The translations under genes were made by a program, and so were the position numbers. A DNA stretch of 64,000 nt from Carnobacterium_A sp049673005 (lineage in GTDB: Bacteria > Bacillota > Bacilli > Lactobacillales > Carnobacteriaceae): positions 62,001-126,000 of the forward strand of contig NZ_JBATXB010000111.1 in the NCBI RefSeq assembly GCF_049673005.1. The letters are read 5' to 3'. The notes beneath the pieces are model-generated. The model saw only the letters and a list, made by a program, of their open reading frames with translations, made no database searches and was not told the origin of the DNA. Each line of letters opens with the position of its first letter. Within the stretch, counting starts at the first letter, position 1. This document shows positions 36,804-45,311 of the stretch, one piece after another.

Positions 36804-36914
36804 ATGAATAAGTTAATCAAACGTATGATTGTTAGCTTTTTAGTCTCTTACGTAGCAGCAAGAGTAACTAGCTTTTTCTTAAAAGAAGATAAAACTGAAG
36901 CAGCTAATAAATAA
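36804..36914 (+). CDS. Small membrane peptide, 36 residues
   Basis: ATG to TAA, product MNKLIKRMIVSFLVSYVAAR followed by a short hydrophobic stretch and a charged tail ending EAANK. AAGGA lies eight bases before the ATG. The layout is basic N-terminus (K3, K6, R7), one hydrophobic segment about residues 8-26, polar C-terminus: a single-span or membrane-associated peptide. It runs opposite to uppS and frr, with its own extended -10 promoter and an intrinsic terminator right behind, so it looks like an independent gene. No family recognised. Options include a small membrane regulator of a larger protein or a hydrophobic peptide toxin; neither is supported directly. Confidence 0.6.
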   Translation: MNKLIKRMIVSFLVSYVAARVTSFFLKEDKTEAANK

Positions 36915-36925
36915 GAACAAAGTAG

Positions 36926-36967
36926 AAAACACCTCACAGACCTACAACAAGGTCGATGAGGTGTTTT
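36926..36967. terminator. Bidirectional terminator between small ORF and frr
   Basis: AAAACACCTC (36926-36935) with GAGGTGTTTT (36958-36967) and inner GACCT/AGGTC. T runs on both strands; serves the small ORF (+) and frr (-). Confidence 0.88.
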
Positions 36968-36985
36968 CATTTTCAATCCTATCAA

Positions 36986-37543
36986 TTAAACGTCTAATAG
37001 TTCCTTTTCTTTTTCAGAAGCTATGGCGTCAATATTTTTTATACTTCCATCTGTTAATTTCTGAATATCTTCTTCATAAGAATGAACATCGTCAGAAGTT
37101 AACTCATTATTTTTCTCAGCTTTTTTCAATTCATCAATTGCTTCACGTCTAATATTCCGAACAGTAATTTTTGAATTTTCAGCTTCTTTACCAACTTTTT
37201 TGGCTAACTCTTTACGTCTATCTTCTGTCAATTGAGGAATAACTAGACGAATAACATTCCCATCATTGTTAGGATTGATACCTATATCACTCTGCATAAG
37301 TGCTTTTTCGATATCTTTAAGTGCAGTTTTATCAAACGGAGTAATCATCAATACGCGAGCTTCAGGTATTGAAATTTGTGCAATTTGATTTAACGGTGTT
37401 GGAGCACCGTAATAAATTATTTGAACACGATCTAACAAAGCTGCATTCGCACGTCCTGCTCGGATACTCCCTAACTCTCTTTGGAAAGCTTGCTCCGCTT
37501 TAGTCATCTTTTCTTTTGTTTCTTTTAATAATTCTGTACTCAT
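36986..37543 (-). CDS. frr: Ribosome recycling factor
   Basis: Splits post-termination ribosomes with EF-G. 185 residues with the characteristic ELGSIRAGRANAALLD and TEDRRKELAKKVGKEAE regions of the three-helix bundle. AGGGGG precedes the ATG, whose A is shared with the pyrH TAA stop (TAATG), so the two are translationally coupled. Confidence 0.97.
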   Translation of the reverse strand: MSTELLKETKEKMTKAEQAFQRELGSIRAGRANAALLDRVQIIYYGAPTPLNQIAQISIPEARVLMITPFDKTALKDIEKALMQSDIGINPNNDGNVIRLVIPQLTEDRRKELAKKVGKEAENSKITVRNIRREAIDELKKAEKNNELTSDDVHSYEEDIQKLTDGSIKNIDAIASEKEKELLDV

Positions 37544-38268
37544 TATTTTTTCCCCCTGACAGTAGTCCCAATAGTTTCTCCTAAAACAACGCGCTTTATA
37601 TTTCCAGGTTCATTAAGGTTAAAAACAACTAACGGTATATCGTTATCCATACTTAACGAACTTGCAGTAGTGTCCATTACTTGAAGACCCTTATTAATAA
37701 TATCTAAGTGAGTTAACTCTTCGTACTTTATAGCTGAACTATCTATTTTTGGATCTGCTGAATAAACACCATCAACATTGTTCTTAGCCATTAATATAAC
37801 ATCAGCACCAATTTCAGCTGCACGTAACGCTGCTGTAGTATCTGTAGAAAAATAAGGATTTCCGGTACCACCAGCAAAAATAACTACGCGGCCTTTTTCT
37901 AGGTGTCTTTCTGCTTTACGACGAATGTAAGGTTCGGCAATTTGTCGCATTTCAATTGAGGTTTGAACTCTCGTTGGAACTCCAACATTTTCTAGACAAT
38001 CTTGCAACGCCAATGCATTCATGACGGTAGCTAACATTCCCATGTAGTCAGCTTGGGCTCTTTCCATTCCCATTTCTGAACCGACTTGTCCGCGCCAAAT
38101 ATTTCCGCCACCAACAACAATGGCTATTTCAATTCCTAGTTCTTTCACTTCTTTTATTTCTTTGCATATATTATTAATAACTGGCGGTTGAATACCAAAT
38201 CCTGTATCTCCAGCTAATGCTTCTCCACTTACTTTTAAAATAATACGTTTGTATTTCGGTTCAATCAT
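37543..38268 (-). CDS. pyrH: UMP kinase
   Basis: Phosphorylates UMP to UDP; hexameric, GTP-activated and UTP-inhibited in bacteria. 241 residues of the amino-acid-kinase fold: KRIILKVSGEAL, VVGGGNIWRG, ADYMGMLATVMNAL, GTGNPYFSTDTTAALRA. GGAGGG precedes the ATG. Follows tsf after a terminator; coupled to frr. Confidence 0.97.
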   Translation of the reverse strand: MIEPKYKRIILKVSGEALAGDTGFGIQPPVINNICKEIKEVKELGIEIAIVVGGGNIWRGQVGSEMGMERAQADYMGMLATVMNALALQDCLENVGVPTRVQTSIEMRQIAEPYIRRKAERHLEKGRVVIFAGGTGNPYFSTDTTAALRAAEIGADVILMAKNNVDGVYSADPKIDSSAIKYEELTHLDIINKGLQVMDTTASSLSMDNDIPLVVFNLNEPGNIKRVVLGETIGTTVRGKK

Positions 38269-38399
38269 TGTTTTCCCTCCATTGACTCTTACACACTTTG
38301 TCTAGTTTACCATATTTTATAAAAAACTTCATTTATAATCTATATAAATAACGAATTATTTTTAATCTCAAAGCATTTTAATACCTTAAATATGTAAAA

Positions 38400-38424
38400 A
38401 AAAGAGCACAATTAAACTGTGCCC
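38400..38424 (-). terminator. Intrinsic terminator after tsf
   Basis: Minus strand GGGCACAG / TTGTGCTC stem with one mismatch, then T8. Separates rpsB-tsf from pyrH-frr. Confidence 0.8.
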
Positions 38425-38435
38425 TCCTTAATTTA

Positions 38436-39317
38436 TTATTTATTTACTTGATTCATTACTTCTTCTGCAAAGTTTTCTTCGCGTTTTTGGATACCTTCTC
38501 CAACTTCAAAACGAACAAATGATTTAACTGTAGCGCCCTTAGAGGCAACATATTTACCTACAGTCATATCTGGATCTTTAACAAAAGGTTGGTCTACTAA
38601 GCAGATTTCAGCTAAGTATTTATTCAAACGTCCAACAATCATTTTTTCAACAATATTAGCAGGTTTGCCTTCATTTAAAGCTTGTTCCGTTAAGACTTTA
38701 GTTTCATGGTCAATTTCTTCTTGAGAAACTTGATCACGAGAAACATATTTAGGATTAATTGCAGCAATATGCATTGCGATATCGCGTGCTAAATCTTCGT
38801 CGTTTGAACCTTCTAAAACAGCTAAAACTGCGATACGTCCACCCATATGTGTATAAGCACCAAATACGTCTCCGTCAGTTTTTTCAACACGTGAGAAACG
38901 ACGCAACTCAATTTTTTCACCAATTTTAGTTGTTCCTGAAAGAATTTCAGTTTCAATTGTTCCGTTACCTGCTTTTAATGATTGAGCTTCTTCAACAGTT
39001 GCAGGATTTCCTTCAGCAATTGCTTCAGTAACATCTTTAACTAATTTTTGGAATTGCTCATTTTTTGAAACAAAATCTGTTTCAGAGTTGATTTCAGTAA
39101 TTGAACCTACGTTTCCATTAACAAATACTCCTGCTAGTCCTTCAGCAGCGATGCGGTCAGCTTTTTTAGCTGCTTTTGCCATCCCTGTTTCTCTTAAATA
39201 GTCAACTGCTGCATCGATATCCCCATCAACAGCTACTAAAGCTTTTTTTGAATCCATCATGCCTACGCCTGTCATATCGCGTAATTCTTTAACTAACTTA
39301 GCCGTTACTTGTGCCAT
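38436..39317 (-). CDS. tsf: Elongation factor Ts
   Basis: Guanine nucleotide exchange factor of EF-Tu. 293 residues: UBA-like N-terminus (TAKLVKELRDMTGVGMMDSK), core with SETDFVSKNEQF, and AALNPKYVSRDQV-type IAAINPKYVSRDQV. GGAGGAATAGTAAA precedes the ATG. Downstream of rpsB behind a hairpin with a T-rich tail. Confidence 0.97.
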   Translation of the reverse strand: MAQVTAKLVKELRDMTGVGMMDSKKALVAVDGDIDAAVDYLRETGMAKAAKKADRIAAEGLAGVFVNGNVGSITEINSETDFVSKNEQFQKLVKDVTEAIAEGNPATVEEAQSLKAGNGTIETEILSGTTKIGEKIELRRFSRVEKTDGDVFGAYTHMGGRIAVLAVLEGSNDEDLARDIAMHIAAINPKYVSRDQVSQEEIDHETKVLTEQALNEGKPANIVEKMIVGRLNKYLAEICLVDQPFVKDPDMTVGKYVASKGATVKSFVRFEVGEGIQKREENFAEEVMNQVNK

Positions 39318-39350
39318 TTTACTATTCCTCCTAATAATTTCTAATTCTTT

Positions 39351-39435
39351 ATAAAAATAGCTGTCCCAGCTATAGTTGAAATGATGCCGCTTCGTTTAAA
39401 GTCGCTTCTCACTTCTCCCTTTGCTCGAGACAGCT
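39351..39435 (-). terminator. Hairpin with U-rich tail between rpsB and tsf
   Basis: AGCTGTCCC (39359-39367) pairs with GAGACAGCT (39427-39435) around a ~60-base insert with further GAAGCG/CGCTTC self-complementarity. The minus-strand tail TATTTTTAT suggests partial termination, lowering tsf relative to rpsB. Confidence 0.6.
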
Positions 39436-39448
39436 GTTAGTCATTTAA

Positions 39449-40237
39449 TTATTCAGCGTTTTTACCTTCAACTACTTCAACAATTTCTTCGATTGATGCA
39501 GTTTCAGCAGCTACAGGTGCCTCAGCTGTAAAAGTTTCTTCAACAACTTCGTCTTCTCCTTGATTTCCTTCGATCATAGCATCAGCCATTTTTGAAGTAA
39601 TCAATTTAACAGCGCGAATTGCGTCATCATTTGATGGGATAATTACATCAATCTCATCAGGATCACAGTTTGTATCAACCATTGCCACGATAGGAATGTT
39701 TAATTTGTGAGCTTCTTGAATTGCAATGCGTTCTTTGCGTGGGTCAACAACAAACATAACGTCTGGAATTCTAGGCATATCTTCGATTCCGCCTAAGAAT
39801 TTTTCTAAACGATCACGTTGTTTTAGTAAGATCCCAACTTCTTTTTTAGGAAGAACTTCAAAAGTTCCGTCTGCTTCCATTTTGTTAATTTCTTTTAAGC
39901 GTTTAATACGTTTTTGGATTGTATCCCAGTTAGTTAATGTTCCACCTAACCAACGGTGATTTACGTAGAATTGTCCTGAACGGATTGCTTCTTCTTTAAT
40001 TGCTTCTTGTGCTTGTTTTTTTGTACCTACAAATAAAGCGATTCCGCCATTTTCAGATACTTCTTTCATATACGTATATGCAGCATCAGCTAACTTAACT
40101 GTTTTTTGTAAGTCGATGATGTAGATACCGTTTCTTTCTGTAAAGATAAAACGTTTCATCTTTGGGTTCCAACGACGTGTCTGGTGACCAAAGTGTACGC
40201 CTGCTTCAAGCAATTGTTTCATTGAGATTACTGCCAT
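39449..40237 (-). CDS. rpsB: 30S ribosomal protein S2
   Basis: Small-subunit protein bound between head and body. 262 residues with MKQLLEAGVHFGHQTRRWNP, VGTKKQAQEAI and PDVMFVVDPRKERIA signatures; the C-terminus is an acidic extension (about 35 residues rich in Glu, Ala, Val). GGAGGAAACAAATC precedes the ATG. Preceded by a structured leader and a strong promoter. Confidence 0.98.
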   Translation of the reverse strand: MAVISMKQLLEAGVHFGHQTRRWNPKMKRFIFTERNGIYIIDLQKTVKLADAAYTYMKEVSENGGIALFVGTKKQAQEAIKEEAIRSGQFYVNHRWLGGTLTNWDTIQKRIKRLKEINKMEADGTFEVLPKKEVGILLKQRDRLEKFLGGIEDMPRIPDVMFVVDPRKERIAIQEAHKLNIPIVAMVDTNCDPDEIDVIIPSNDDAIRAVKLITSKMADAMIEGNQGEDEVVEETFTAEAPVAAETASIEEIVEVVEGKNAE

Positions 40238-40360
40238 GATTTGTTTCCTCCATTGGTTTTATTTTTTCCTCCCCCAAGTTCAACTGTAAGGAGACTTGAT
40301 TGCTCAAGCACCGTCCTTTACATCCGCTGGGGTGTGAAATTAGTTGGTGTTTCAACACCG
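40238..40360 (-). promoter_or_regulatory. Structured 5' leader of rpsB, likely S2 autoregulatory RNA
   Basis: The ~120-base leader starts with hairpin GGTGTTGAAACACC (40346-40359). It then forms a larger stem: CCCCAG (40327-40332) with CTTGGGG (40272-40278), inside it TGTAAAGG (40315-40322) with CCTTACA (40285-40291), capped by CTTGA-GCAA-TCAAG (40295-40308). Nested helices in this position are typical of ribosomal-protein autoregulation leaders; S2 binding is an inference. Confidence 0.65.
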
Positions 40361-40366
40361 CTTATT

Positions 40367-40395
40367 ATTATAAGGCTTATTACGAAATAAATCAA
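40367..40395 (-). promoter_or_regulatory. Sigma-A promoter of rpsB-tsf
   Basis: Minus strand TTGATT (40395-40390), 17-base spacer, perfect TATAAT (40372-40367); predicted start about 40360, just before the first leader hairpin. Confidence 0.8.
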
Positions 40396-40422
40396 GTAGA
40401 AATTCATTAATAGTTACTCTTA

Positions 40423-40741
40423 TTATGGTTTAACATAGGCTGCTCCTGCATGTTGTTGTTCGATAATTTCTAAAATACCAGAAGAAACAATTCTTATGTT
40501 TGAATTTAATTGTTCTTTTTTTCATATTGTGACTTTTCATAGAGTTATCACAAGCAACAAATAGTATAGTAGAAAACAGATACGTTTCAATTATTTTTGT
40601 CACTTCGGGTTCTAAATACCCTTTTATAGCTGAATCATTTACTACGACTTCTATTTCAAAATCTATCTGTTCTTTATTTAAATTCCCGGTATTTCTCAAT
40701 GCAGTTGACCATTTTTCTTTTTCACTAATATGGATAATCAC
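40423..40741 (-). pseudogene. DsrE-like family protein, frameshifted at an A7 run
   Basis: As written, the frame from GTG 40741 stops at 40430 after a basic, Cys/Arg-rich tail (FKHKNCFFWYFRNYRTTTC). Removing one A from the seven-A run in ATGAAAAAAAGAACA (around 40518-40524) restores a 105-residue protein ending GILEIIEQQHAGAAYVKP at TAA 40425-40423. The restored product resembles small DsrE-fold proteins (COG1416-like): start VIIHISEKEKW, centre FVACDNSMKSHN, end AAYVKP. It starts five bases after the SNF2 helicase stop, so it was probably translationally coupled. Real mutation, phase-variable tract or sequencing error cannot be told apart here. Confidence 0.7.
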
Positions 40742-40745
40742 CTTA

Positions 40746-43700
40746 TTAATTACCGATACTTAAAATTTCGCGAATATCTGCTTCTGTCAGTTGGTTTATT
40801 GATTGTTGCTCTTTTCCTTCTGAAGTAATAACTTGATCAAATAACGCTTTTTTCTCTTGTTGCATTGAATTTATTTTCTCTTCAATTGTTCCTTCAGCAA
40901 TTAAACGCCACACTTCGACAACTTTCTTTTGACCTAATCGATGAGCACGGCCCGCTGCTTGTTCTTCAACCGCAGGGTTCCACCATAAATCGTATAAGAT
41001 AACGGTATCAGCACCTGTTAGATTTAATCCTGTTCCACCAGCTTTTAGAGAGATAAGGAATATTTCTTTTTCACCATCATTAAAGCGATTGACCATTTCC
41101 AGTCGATCCTTTGGTTTCGTTTGTCCACTTAGATAAAAAGTATCTATCCCTTCCTCAGCCAGTTCACGCTCTATGATTGATAACATAGAAGTAAACTGAG
41201 AAAAAATTAGTACGCGTTTTTTGCTTTCTTTTGCTGTTTCTAGTAATTCTTTTAATTGTTCAAGCTTTCCTGACTCACCTTCATAATCATCAAGGAATAA
41301 TCGCGGATCACAACAAATTTGACGCAGTCTAGTTAATCCTGATAGTATCTCAATTCGATTCTTTTTAAAATCATCACCGGACATTTTTTGTACACTCTCT
41401 TGTATCCTTTGTAGGTAAGCAAGATAGACTGTTTTTTGTTCTTTTGTCATTGAACTATAAAGATTTGTTTCAATCTTATCCGGCAACTCCTTCAAAACAT
41501 CTTTTTTAAGTCTTCTTAAAACGAATGGACGAATCATTTTAGAAACTTGCTCATAAGGTAATGTTTTGAATTGTTTAATGGTTGGGAAAAACCCGGGCAT
41601 GATTAACTGGAAAATAGCCCATAATTCTTCTATTTTATTTTCGATTGGGGTTCCACTTAATGCAAATCGTTTTTTTATATTCAACCCTCTAAGTGCTTGG
41701 GCTGTCTTGGTATGATAATTTTTCACCATTTGTGATTCATCTAATACTAATAAACTAAATTCTTGTTTCTTGTAGATATCCGCATCCTGTCTAAAACTTG
41801 GATAGGAAGTAATCAAAACTTGATTACTCTTTACAGTTTGAATAATATCCATTCTTTCCTCAGCTGTACCTGCAACAACAAAATTATCAATAGATGGAGC
41901 GAACTTTATTAACTCGTGATTCCAATTGTAAATTAAAGAAGCGGGAGCAACGATTAGAAAGGGACTATTTTCTTTTTTCTCTTCAATTTCAGATAGAATA
42001 TACGTGATTACTTGAATAGTCTTTCCAAGTCCCATGTCATCTGCAAGAATACCACCAAACCCATATTTCGATAACATCTTCAGCCATTTGAATCCAACAA
42101 CTTGATAAGGTCTCAAATCTGCATTAAGACTTTTTGGCAAATCTGCTTCGAATTGTTCTGGAAAATTCAGATCTTCAATTAAGTTTTGAAATTTCCTAGA
42201 CAATGTTTGCTTATTCTTTTCCTCTAAACCAAATTTTTCTTGTAACTCTAATCCACGATAACTAGGTAGACTTATTTTACCATTTTGAAAACTTTTCGAT
42301 ACCCGTAACTCAGTAAGAACATCACTAATTTGTCTGAATTTTTCAGTTTCTAAATCAATTAATGTCCCATTATCTAGTTTATGAAAAGATTTCTTTTCGC
42401 TTAAGCTTTTTAATACACTGTCAATCTCTTCTGGAGTAATGCCACCAATATCAAATCGAATATCTAATAATGAGCCATCTTTTTGAACATCAATATTTGT
42501 TTCTGGATCAATTTGATCTAAAAACATACTATCTAACAAATCATCCACATAAACAGTAGCATCTAATTCTAGCGTCGGAATTTCTTTAGTAAATAAAGTA
42601 TAAAAATCATCATCTCTTACCATTCGCTTTGCATAAGTCGTCGTTGTACGGTGATAGTCAAATTCTTTTAAACGATTCAATACATTCATTTCTTGCTGAC
42701 TGTCGCGTATAATTTGTACGCCTGGATCTGGCAAATGATTTTCTTCAACATTTGTCGATAGAACTAGCTGTTTGTAATTGAATTCAACTGTCGCATGTAC
42801 TGTGTCTTTATCATATTTAAAGTAAATTATTGTCTTTAAAGGTTCTTGAATAAATGAATTTTTCAATTCTTCATCGATACTTACTTCTCCTATTTTAGTT
42901 AGCAACGGCATAACATATGCTGTAAAATCAGGCATGTTTTGAGGGTTTATTTCGATATCATTCCCATCATATCGTTCAAGAAAGTAACCTAATGGTTGGC
43001 TAGCACGTATTTGTTCTTTAGATGGTTGGAAAATAACATTAGAAGAGATGAACCATTGGTATTCCTCTAAATAGGCATCTATTAAATTCAAAATATCTAA
43101 TGTAATAGATTCATTTTTTTGAAATAATTCGAATGAGATAGGCATTTGATTTTCAATAAATATTACTTTTTTATATTTCTCTTTCCCATTAACGAATTGA
43201 AGGTTGCCACTATCTTGTAGCATTTGCAGTGTAATTTCAGCTAATATAGGCGTTATTATTAAAAATCTTTTGTTATTTGTTAAAAGAACAGGTTCTTTTT
43301 GATTACCAACCATTAATTGATTGGAGTAGAATTGTTTCTGAAGAAAATCCATAATTTCTTGGTCCTCTTCAGATAAATGAACCTGTTTAAAATCAAGAGT
43401 TTGATTTGATTTTAGTTCAAAAACACTCTGTGACATATAGCTTTCAAAAAAAGCAGGCAAGTCTTTTACAATGTATAATTTTTCAACTCCTACGCGAATA
43501 CTTAGAGCTAAAACTTCAGTTTTTGTGCGAACAAGAGCCGTACTCATGGGTTTTATTTCAATCTTGTATTCTAGTTCTAACACTCGTTCTTTTCCTGAGA
43601 CAGAAAGTGATTCTCTATGCTCGTTCAAGAAAATACGCGTAAAGGATTCAGTCAATTCATGGCCCGGACTAGGCGAATCCGTTGCAACTTCTTTAGCATT

Positions 43701-43973
43701 TTCTTTTGTCATAATACGACTAATCCCTCTATCTCGCAGTTCTAATTCTACAGCAACTGTATGTTTACAATAACCGTGTTCTTTCCAATAAAGACACTCA
43801 CAGAAATCTTCTTCTTTAGTTGTACCATCTAATTCAATTCGATATCTTTGGTCTCCAACAACTTCAGCGTTCCATATTTTCGTTTCAAAGTTTGAATTAA
43901 CTGAAAGAACTCGTTTATCAGCAACATATTTTCTTCCTTGATCGATAATTCTTTCCGGAATACTCCATTTCAT
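40746..43973 (-). CDS. SWIM zinc-finger SNF2-family helicase
   Basis: 1075-residue DEAD/H-like ATPase of the RapA/SNF2 group common in Lactobacillales. N-terminal SWIM zinc finger (FCECLYWKEHGYCKH, about 58-72), a long family-specific middle (SNF2-associated bacterial domain), then SNF2 helicase lobes: ADDMGLGKT (Walker A), LDESQMVKN (DExx variant DESQ), ALSGTPIENK, and C-terminal lobe with IFSQFTSML, SLKAGGTGLNLTGAD and QAAGRAHRLGQ. AGGGG precedes the ATG. DNA translocation is expected; a precise role (transcription recycling, repair) is not known. No restriction or methylase partner nearby. Confidence 0.93.
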   Translation of the reverse strand: MKWSIPERIIDQGRKYVADKRVLSVNSNFETKIWNAEVVGDQRYRIELDGTTKEEDFCECLYWKEHGYCKHTVAVELELRDRGISRIMTKENAKEVATDSPSPGHELTESFTRIFLNEHRESLSVSGKERVLELEYKIEIKPMSTALVRTKTEVLALSIRVGVEKLYIVKDLPAFFESYMSQSVFELKSNQTLDFKQVHLSEEDQEIMDFLQKQFYSNQLMVGNQKEPVLLTNNKRFLIITPILAEITLQMLQDSGNLQFVNGKEKYKKVIFIENQMPISFELFQKNESITLDILNLIDAYLEEYQWFISSNVIFQPSKEQIRASQPLGYFLERYDGNDIEINPQNMPDFTAYVMPLLTKIGEVSIDEELKNSFIQEPLKTIIYFKYDKDTVHATVEFNYKQLVLSTNVEENHLPDPGVQIIRDSQQEMNVLNRLKEFDYHRTTTTYAKRMVRDDDFYTLFTKEIPTLELDATVYVDDLLDSMFLDQIDPETNIDVQKDGSLLDIRFDIGGITPEEIDSVLKSLSEKKSFHKLDNGTLIDLETEKFRQISDVLTELRVSKSFQNGKISLPSYRGLELQEKFGLEEKNKQTLSRKFQNLIEDLNFPEQFEADLPKSLNADLRPYQVVGFKWLKMLSKYGFGGILADDMGLGKTIQVITYILSEIEEKKENSPFLIVAPASLIYNWNHELIKFAPSIDNFVVAGTAEERMDIIQTVKSNQVLITSYPSFRQDADIYKKQEFSLLVLDESQMVKNYHTKTAQALRGLNIKKRFALSGTPIENKIEELWAIFQLIMPGFFPTIKQFKTLPYEQVSKMIRPFVLRRLKKDVLKELPDKIETNLYSSMTKEQKTVYLAYLQRIQESVQKMSGDDFKKNRIEILSGLTRLRQICCDPRLFLDDYEGESGKLEQLKELLETAKESKKRVLIFSQFTSMLSIIERELAEEGIDTFYLSGQTKPKDRLEMVNRFNDGEKEIFLISLKAGGTGLNLTGADTVILYDLWWNPAVEEQAAGRAHRLGQKKVVEVWRLIAEGTIEEKINSMQQEKKALFDQVITSEGKEQQSINQLTEADIREILSIGN

Positions 43974-44163
43974 TCAACGTTCCCCTACTTTCATACGTTT
44001 TAAAAGTTTTCATCTCGAATTTTTCTATCTCTTCATTGTACGCCATTATCAAACAAAAAGAAAACTATTTCATTTTAGAATAAAAGAAGTTCAATTAACT
44101 ATAGTCTCTTTAACTCAATTATTTTTATTCATATCACTTATTATTAGTTTCTTTTGAAAAAGC

Positions 44164-44192
44164 TTGCTAAAACAGATTATCTCATACATAAT
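44164..44192 (+). promoter_or_regulatory. Candidate promoter of plsC-like gene
   Basis: TTGCTA (44164-44169), 17-base spacer, CATAAT (44187-44192). The rest of the 270-base divergent spacer (43974-44244) shows no ORF; the helicase promoter was not identified. Confidence 0.4.
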
Positions 44193-44244
44193 TATATCAT
44201 TATTATGTAACTTTAGTTTATTTATTATGAAAGGTTGAGGTCTA

Positions 44245-44865
44245 TTGTTTTTCAGAACATTACGAGACTTTGTTGGTTTATTATTGCTACTCTTAAACGG
44301 CAAAGCACACTATCAGAATAAAGGGAAATTACCTACTGAAGAATCGTTTATATTAGTAGCTCCCCATCGAACTTGGATTGATCCCGTTTATCTTGCATTG
44401 GCTGCAAAACCACATGAGTTTTCATTCATGGCAAAAAAAGAATTGTTTAAAAATCCTCTTTTAGCTTGGGTCATTCGACGTTGCAATGCTTTTCCAGTTG
44501 ATCGCAATAATCCAGGACCTAGCGCTATAAAAATTCCAGTGAAAATTTTAAAAGAAGGGAATTTGAATTTAGTTATTTTCCCAACTGGAACTAGGCACTC
44601 CTCTGAATTAAAAGGAGGAGCAGCAACTATCGCCAAACTGAGTGGTGTCCCAATAATACCAGCTGTTTATCAAGGACCGCTAACTTTAATAGATCTCTTA
44701 AAGAGAAAAAGAGTAACAGTGCGCTTTGGTGACCCCATCTACATTGATAAGAGCACAAAACTAACAAAAGATAGACTAAAGGAAATTGAATTAGAAATCC
44801 AGCAATCTTTTGATCAGTTAGACCATGAGATTGATCCAACTTACGTTTATAAAATTACTCCTTAA
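44245..44865 (+). CDS. 1-acyl-sn-glycerol-3-phosphate acyltransferase (PlsC family)
   Basis: Membrane-bound acyltransferase converting lysophosphatidic acid to phosphatidic acid. HX4D catalytic motif in APHRTWIDPVYLA (about residues 40-46), motif II KKELFKNPLLAWVIRRCNAFPVDR, motif III FPTGTRHSSE (Thr where Glu is usual in FPEGTR) and motif IV VPIIPAVYQGP. 206 residues. Start is TTG 44245 with GAGG close by; there is no in-frame ATG upstream. The FPTGT variant is seen in some Gram-positive PlsC proteins. Own promoter and terminator. Confidence 0.9.
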   Translation: MFFRTLRDFVGLLLLLLNGKAHYQNKGKLPTEESFILVAPHRTWIDPVYLALAAKPHEFSFMAKKELFKNPLLAWVIRRCNAFPVDRNNPGPSAIKIPVKILKEGNLNLVIFPTGTRHSSELKGGAATIAKLSGVPIIPAVYQGPLTLIDLLKRKRVTVRFGDPIYIDKSTKLTKDRLKEIELEIQQSFDQLDHEIDPTYVYKITP

Positions 44866-44870
44866 TAATA

Positions 44871-44904
44871 AAAACGGCTCTTTTATTTTAAAAAGAGCCG
44901 TTTT
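44871..44904 (+). terminator. Intrinsic terminator after plsC-like gene
   Basis: AAAACGGCTCTTTT paired with AAAAGAGCCGTTTT, followed by T6 on the plus strand. Confidence 0.88.
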
Positions 44905-45250
44905 TTATTATATAGTGTTTTACTTTTTTGAATTTCCAGCGTTTTATATAAACTCTCTTTAGACTAATAGCCTAACACGTTTTTCTATTTCCTTTTTTTA
45001 TCATAACCTAATAAATTAATCGAGTTTCCTTCTCAAATTATTGAAAAATAATAACAGTGGCTACTATCTTCCTACCTTTTTTATCTTCCCAAGATTTTAT
45101 TGTATCAACTCTTCTATTTTAGGAATCCTAGTTGAGCTTCTTCATTAAAAATTAATCTTCCAAAAAATGTCTACTTTTTTCTTTTAATTTTTTATTAATG
45201 TTCATTTGAGTATTGATAACCAACTCTTTCTTCTAAAATTACACAAAAAA
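44905..45250. other. 346-base AT-rich spacer without a gene
   Basis: No ORF with a ribosome site, RNA gene or strong inverted repeat seen on either strand. Confidence 0.6.
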
Positions 45251-45277
45251 ATGCAAACAGATATAACCTGTTCGCAT
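45251..45277 (-). terminator. Intrinsic terminator after UPF0154 gene
   Basis: ATGCAAACAG (45251-45260) with CTGTTCGCAT (45268-45277), one mismatch, then T7 on the minus strand. Confidence 0.82.
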
Positions 45278-45311
45278 GATTTGAAAGATAAGTATAAGTT
45301 AAATTATTATC

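Noticed and set aside
40423..40741. Programmed frameshift in the DsrE-like gene
   Set aside because: No stimulatory structure or stop-codon arrangement typical of programmed shifting; homopolymer indel is simpler.
40746..43973. SNF2 helicase as part of a defence island
   Set aside because: No methylase, nuclease or other defence genes nearby; the SWIM/SNF2 type is a common chromosomal gene in Lactobacillales.
44115..44303. 62-codon minus-strand ORF overlapping the plsC start
   Set aside because: No ribosome site, AT-driven composition, overlaps a real gene start and promoter.
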